From assembly GCA_045535505.1 (NCBI GenBank), contig JAZSLU010000040.1:1-21479 (forward strand): DNA of 21,479 nucleotides, in the 5' to 3' direction. Below are positions 19,259 through 21,479 of the stretch, in pieces (position 1 is the first letter of the stretch; each line of letters opens with the position of its first letter). The translations under genes and the position numbers were made by a program. The notes beneath the pieces were generated by a model, which saw only the letters and a program-made list of their open reading frames with translations, made no database searches and was not told the DNA's origin. Origin of the DNA: CAKSST01 sp045535505 (GTDB taxonomy: Bacteria; Bacillota; Clostridia; Oscillospirales; Acutalibacteraceae).

Positions 19259-20147
19259 ACGTAATTATTTTGGTCCCAAGGCAACAAGGGAATATATGAG
19301 CGTATCACAATTTAAAGCGTTTGAAAAATGTCAGTTTACTGCCCTGGAAGAAATCCAGGGCAAGTATGTAAGACCTATGACAACATCACTTTTAATAGGC
19401 TCTTACGTTGACGCTTATTTTGAGGGGGCGTTAGACAGGTTTGAAAAAGAACATCCCGAAATATTTACATTTAAATTAGAAGAGCAAGAAAAAACGAGAG
19501 AAAAAATTGCATTAATTGCTCCCGAATTAGTAACAAGCACAGGTAATTGGAAACCAGGTTGTCTTACAAAGGCAAGAAATATGTTTCCCGAACTATTTGC
19601 GAGCAAGCAAGAACTTAAAGCCGATTACGTTCACGCCAATACGATTATTGAGCGCATCAAGCGTGACCCGACCTCAATGCGATTGCTCAGCGGCAAAAAG
19701 CAGGTGATTATGCAGGGTGTGATTAACGGCGTTAACGTAAAGATTAAAATTGACAGTCTTTTGCCCGATATGATTGTGGACCAAAAGATTATGAAAGATT
19801 TTGAGCCGATATACGTACAAGAGCAGGGCAGATTACCTTGGTTTGAAGCCTGGCGTTATGACCTGCAGGGAGCTGTATATCAAGAGATTGTAAGACAGAA
19901 TACGGGCAAGAAGCTGCCATTTGTTCTACTTGGCGCAACAAAGGAGCCGGTACCCGATATTGATGCGGTTGAGATTGAGCAAGATTTGCTTGATTATGAG
20001 CTGAGCAAATTTGCCGAAAATGCGCCATTTTACGATGCAATTAAAAAAGGTATTGTTGATGCGGAACGATGCGAAAAATGCGACCACTGCAAAGATACAA
20101 AGGTAATAACGAGAATAAGAAAATCGGGGGAGTTTATTAATGAATAA
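19245..20147 (+). CDS. RecB/Cas4-like PD-(D/E)XK nuclease with probable Fe-S cluster
   Basis: 300 residues. Nuclease motifs are D170, D179-Q-K181 (IVDQK) and the RecB-family Q198-x3-Y202. A cysteine at C29 (FEKC) and three near the C-terminus (C276, C279, C282 in CEKCDHC) match the split 1+3 arrangement that holds a 4Fe-4S cluster in Cas4 and AddB. It is probably a phage exonuclease that makes 3' single strands for recombination, next to SSB. The ATG at 19245 was preferred to the upstream 19167 because AGGTG lies just before it. It overlaps SSB by 8 nt. Confidence 0.82.
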   Translation: MRLTKRNYFGPKATREYMSVSQFKAFEKCQFTALEEIQGKYVRPMTTSLLIGSYVDAYFEGALDRFEKEHPEIFTFKLEEQEKTREKIALIAPELVTSTGNWKPGCLTKARNMFPELFASKQELKADYVHANTIIERIKRDPTSMRLLSGKKQVIMQGVINGVNVKIKIDSLLPDMIVDQKIMKDFEPIYVQEQGRLPWFEAWRYDLQGAVYQEIVRQNTGKKLPFVLLGATKEPVPDIDAVEIEQDLLDYELSKFAENAPFYDAIKKGIVDAERCEKCDHCKDTKVITRIRKSGEFINE

Positions 20148-20580
20148 AATCATACTCACGGGACGTCTTACAGCCGACCCGGAATTACAAACAACAGGCA
20201 CTGGGGTTGAATATTGCGATTTTACGTTAGCGGTAGATAAGCGTGTTAAAGACGGTGAAAAAACGGCCATATTTGTGCCCTGTAAGGCCTGGCGTAAAAC
20301 AGCAGCATTTATTAATACCTACTTTAATAAAGGCAAGCCAATGCTTGTTGAGGGTAATTTGGATATAAGTAAATACACAAAGGATGACGAGCAGCGCACG
20401 TTTACAAGGGTTGTTGTTGAAAACGTTGAATTTATCGGTGGCAAAAAAGACGAAGCTGCACAGCCTTATGCTCCGCCCGTTCAGACTGCGCCTGCGCCGA
20501 CCGTAGCGGCACCAAACTTTATTGATGCGGTTGAGAATTTTACCGAGATACCCGCAACGGATGATGATTTACCGTTTTAA
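20140..20580 (+). CDS. ssb: Single-stranded DNA-binding protein
   Basis: 146 residues. An OB fold (about 1-105) begins MNKIILTGRLTADPELQ and includes VPCKAWRKTAAF. A proline-alanine-rich linker follows, then the acidic tip DDDLPF, which recruits replication and repair partners. The length is close to the usual bacterial or phage SSB. The gene overlaps the nuclease by 8 nt, placing it in the recombination-replication module. Confidence 0.95.
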   Translation: MNKIILTGRLTADPELQTTGTGVEYCDFTLAVDKRVKDGEKTAIFVPCKAWRKTAAFINTYFNKGKPMLVEGNLDISKYTKDDEQRTFTRVVVENVEFIGGKKDEAAQPYAPPVQTAPAPTVAAPNFIDAVENFTEIPATDDDLPF

Positions 20581-20601
20581 AGGGAATAAGGGGGATTAAC
20601 A

Positions 20602-21066
20602 ATGATTATTCAGGTTGATAGCCGAGAAAAAGCACGTGCTATCGTTAAAATACTTGATTATTTTGATAAAAATAATATAAGGCATTTTTCTTCTAAATTG
20701 CCCGTTGGCGACTATATGAATTTGGATAATCCAAAGCTTGTAATTGACCGTAAACAAAGTCTGCTTGAGGTTTGCACCAATGTATGTCAGGACCACAAGC
20801 GTTTTGTTGCCGAATTACAACGTGCAAGGGAATACGGTATTAAGGTGATTTTTCTTATTGAGCATAGCAAGGGTATAAAAAGGCTTGACGATGTTAAGCA
20901 ATGGGTTAATCCTCGTCTTAAAAAATCACCCCTTGCCGTATCGGGTGAGCGCTTACATAAGATATTGGAGAGTATATCCTGGCATTACGGTTGTAAATTC
21001 TTGTTTTGCTCAAAAGCTGAAACGGGTAAAACAATAATTGAACTTTTGGGCGGTGCTCAAAAATGA
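20602..21066 (+). CDS. ERCC4-domain nuclease
   Basis: 154 residues with the XPF/ERCC4 nuclease pattern: VDSREK (5-10), PVGDY (about 34-38) and VIDRKQSLLEV (about 48-58), where DRK takes the place of the usual ERK. It lacks helix-hairpin-helix domains, as phage stand-alone versions do. It probably cuts branched DNA during recombination or replication. It starts 21 bases after SSB and overlaps the next gene by 4 nt (ATGA). Confidence 0.85.
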   Translation: MIIQVDSREKARAIVKILDYFDKNNIRHFSSKLPVGDYMNLDNPKLVIDRKQSLLEVCTNVCQDHKRFVAELQRAREYGIKVIFLIEHSKGIKRLDDVKQWVNPRLKKSPLAVSGERLHKILESISWHYGCKFLFCSKAETGKTIIELLGGAQK

Positions 21067-21479
21067 GAGATGGCACCTATATAAAATTGTTTCGCTCGAT
21101 TCAAAAATGGGAATGGTACCGGGACGGAAATACAATGCGTTTATTCCTACATGTTTTGTTAAATGCTAATGTGAAAACAAAAAAATTTGAGGGCATTGAA
21201 ATTAAACGAGGTCAGATGCTTACATCCTATCCAAAATTGAGTGAAAATCTAAATATTTCAGTACAATCGTTGCGAACTGCAGTAAAACACTTAAATTCAA
21301 CAGGGGAACTAACAGTCACAAAATACCCAAAATTCAGCGTATTTACGCTAAAAAATTACGAAAAATTTAATGCACCAACAGTCAAACTAACAGACAACCA
21401 ACAGTCAACTAACAGTCAATCAACAGGCAACCAACAACATCTAAAGAATGATAAGAATATAAAGAATAATAATAAAGAG
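21063..21479 (+). CDS. Phage replication (replisome organiser-like) protein, 3' end outside window
   Basis: 139 residues are visible and the frame is still open at the window edge. The N-terminal domain (RDGTYIKLFRSIQKWEWYRDGNTMRLF pattern and SYPKLSENLNISVQSLRTAVKHL, about 2-100) is the winged helix common to clostridial phage DnaD-like replication initiators. A linker rich in Q, N, S and T follows, encoded by short imperfect repeats, and then a lysine- and asparagine-rich stretch. A DnaD or similar domain would be expected beyond the edge. Confidence 0.75.
   Translation, partial: MRDGTYIKLFRSIQKWEWYRDGNTMRLFLHVLLNANVKTKKFEGIEIKRGQMLTSYPKLSENLNISVQSLRTAVKHLNSTGELTVTKYPKFSVFTLKNYEKFNAPTVKLTDNQQSTNSQSTGNQQHLKNDKNIKNNNKE
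21376..21437 (+). repeat. Short tandem repeats in the replication gene linker
   Basis: About six imperfect copies of a 10-12 base unit resembling CAACAGTCAA encode a Q/N/S/T-rich linker between the winged helix and the downstream domain. Confidence 0.55.

Overview
The window looks like chromosome from a low-to-moderate GC anaerobic Firmicute of the class Clostridia, probably a gut or rumen relative of the Oscillospirales. The basis is AT-rich intergenic DNA, strong AGGAGG-type ribosome binding sites, a flavodiiron-rubredoxin oxygen-defence pair, and tRNA and prophage gene styles typical of that group. The lineage is an inference from gene content; no rRNA is present.

Host part (1-13274). A tRNA-Ser(GGA), cut at its 5' end by the window edge, is followed by a non-coding stretch made of a chain of hairpins (146-360) and a small membrane protein. 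Two overlapping CNNM/CorC-type membrane proteins come next on the minus strand. A carbohydrate locus follows. A sugar isomerase-like TIM barrel and a Gfo/Idh/MocA oxidoreductase are transcribed left, and an AraC-type regulator and a two-domain class II aldolase are transcribed right. A shared 11-bp motif lies near both promoters, so the regulator probably controls both arms. Next is a compact divergent pair, a 66-residue four-cysteine protein and a 55-residue ribbon-helix-helix protein, whose promoters share a perfect 11-bp palindrome. Then comes a rubredoxin (52 aa) followed by a flavodiiron protein carrying extra flavin reductase and rubredoxin domains, which together probably reduce O2 (or NO). 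A GH13 alpha-glucosidase-like enzyme and a FliB-like cysteine-rich protein form another minus-strand operon. Divergent tRNA-Gln(CTG) and tRNA-Ala(GGC) end the host part.

Prophage part (about 13275 to beyond 21479). A tyrosine integrase with an N-terminal zinc ribbon points at the tRNA-Ala 3' end. A CI-like repressor, an ImmA-type metallopeptidase and a membrane-anchored Mrr-like nuclease form a leftward, lysogeny-type operon. A Cro-like protein opens a rightward early operon with many 4-nt (ATGA) overlaps. That operon has an excisionase-like protein, several small proteins, a RecB/Cas4-like nuclease with a probable iron-sulfur cluster, SSB, an ERCC4-type nuclease, and the start of a replication protein that runs off the window.

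The most interesting features are in the prophage. Between int and the nuclease gene, a perfect 12-bp dyad carries identical promoter elements on both strands. It appears to drive int leftward and an undescribed RNA of about 137 nt, ending in a strong terminator, rightward. The immunity region has operator dyads inside the spacers of consensus promoters, two of them facing each other about 67 bp apart. The nuclease in the repressor operon is a candidate prophage-encoded defence gene. All functional statements come from reading motifs; no database search was run.
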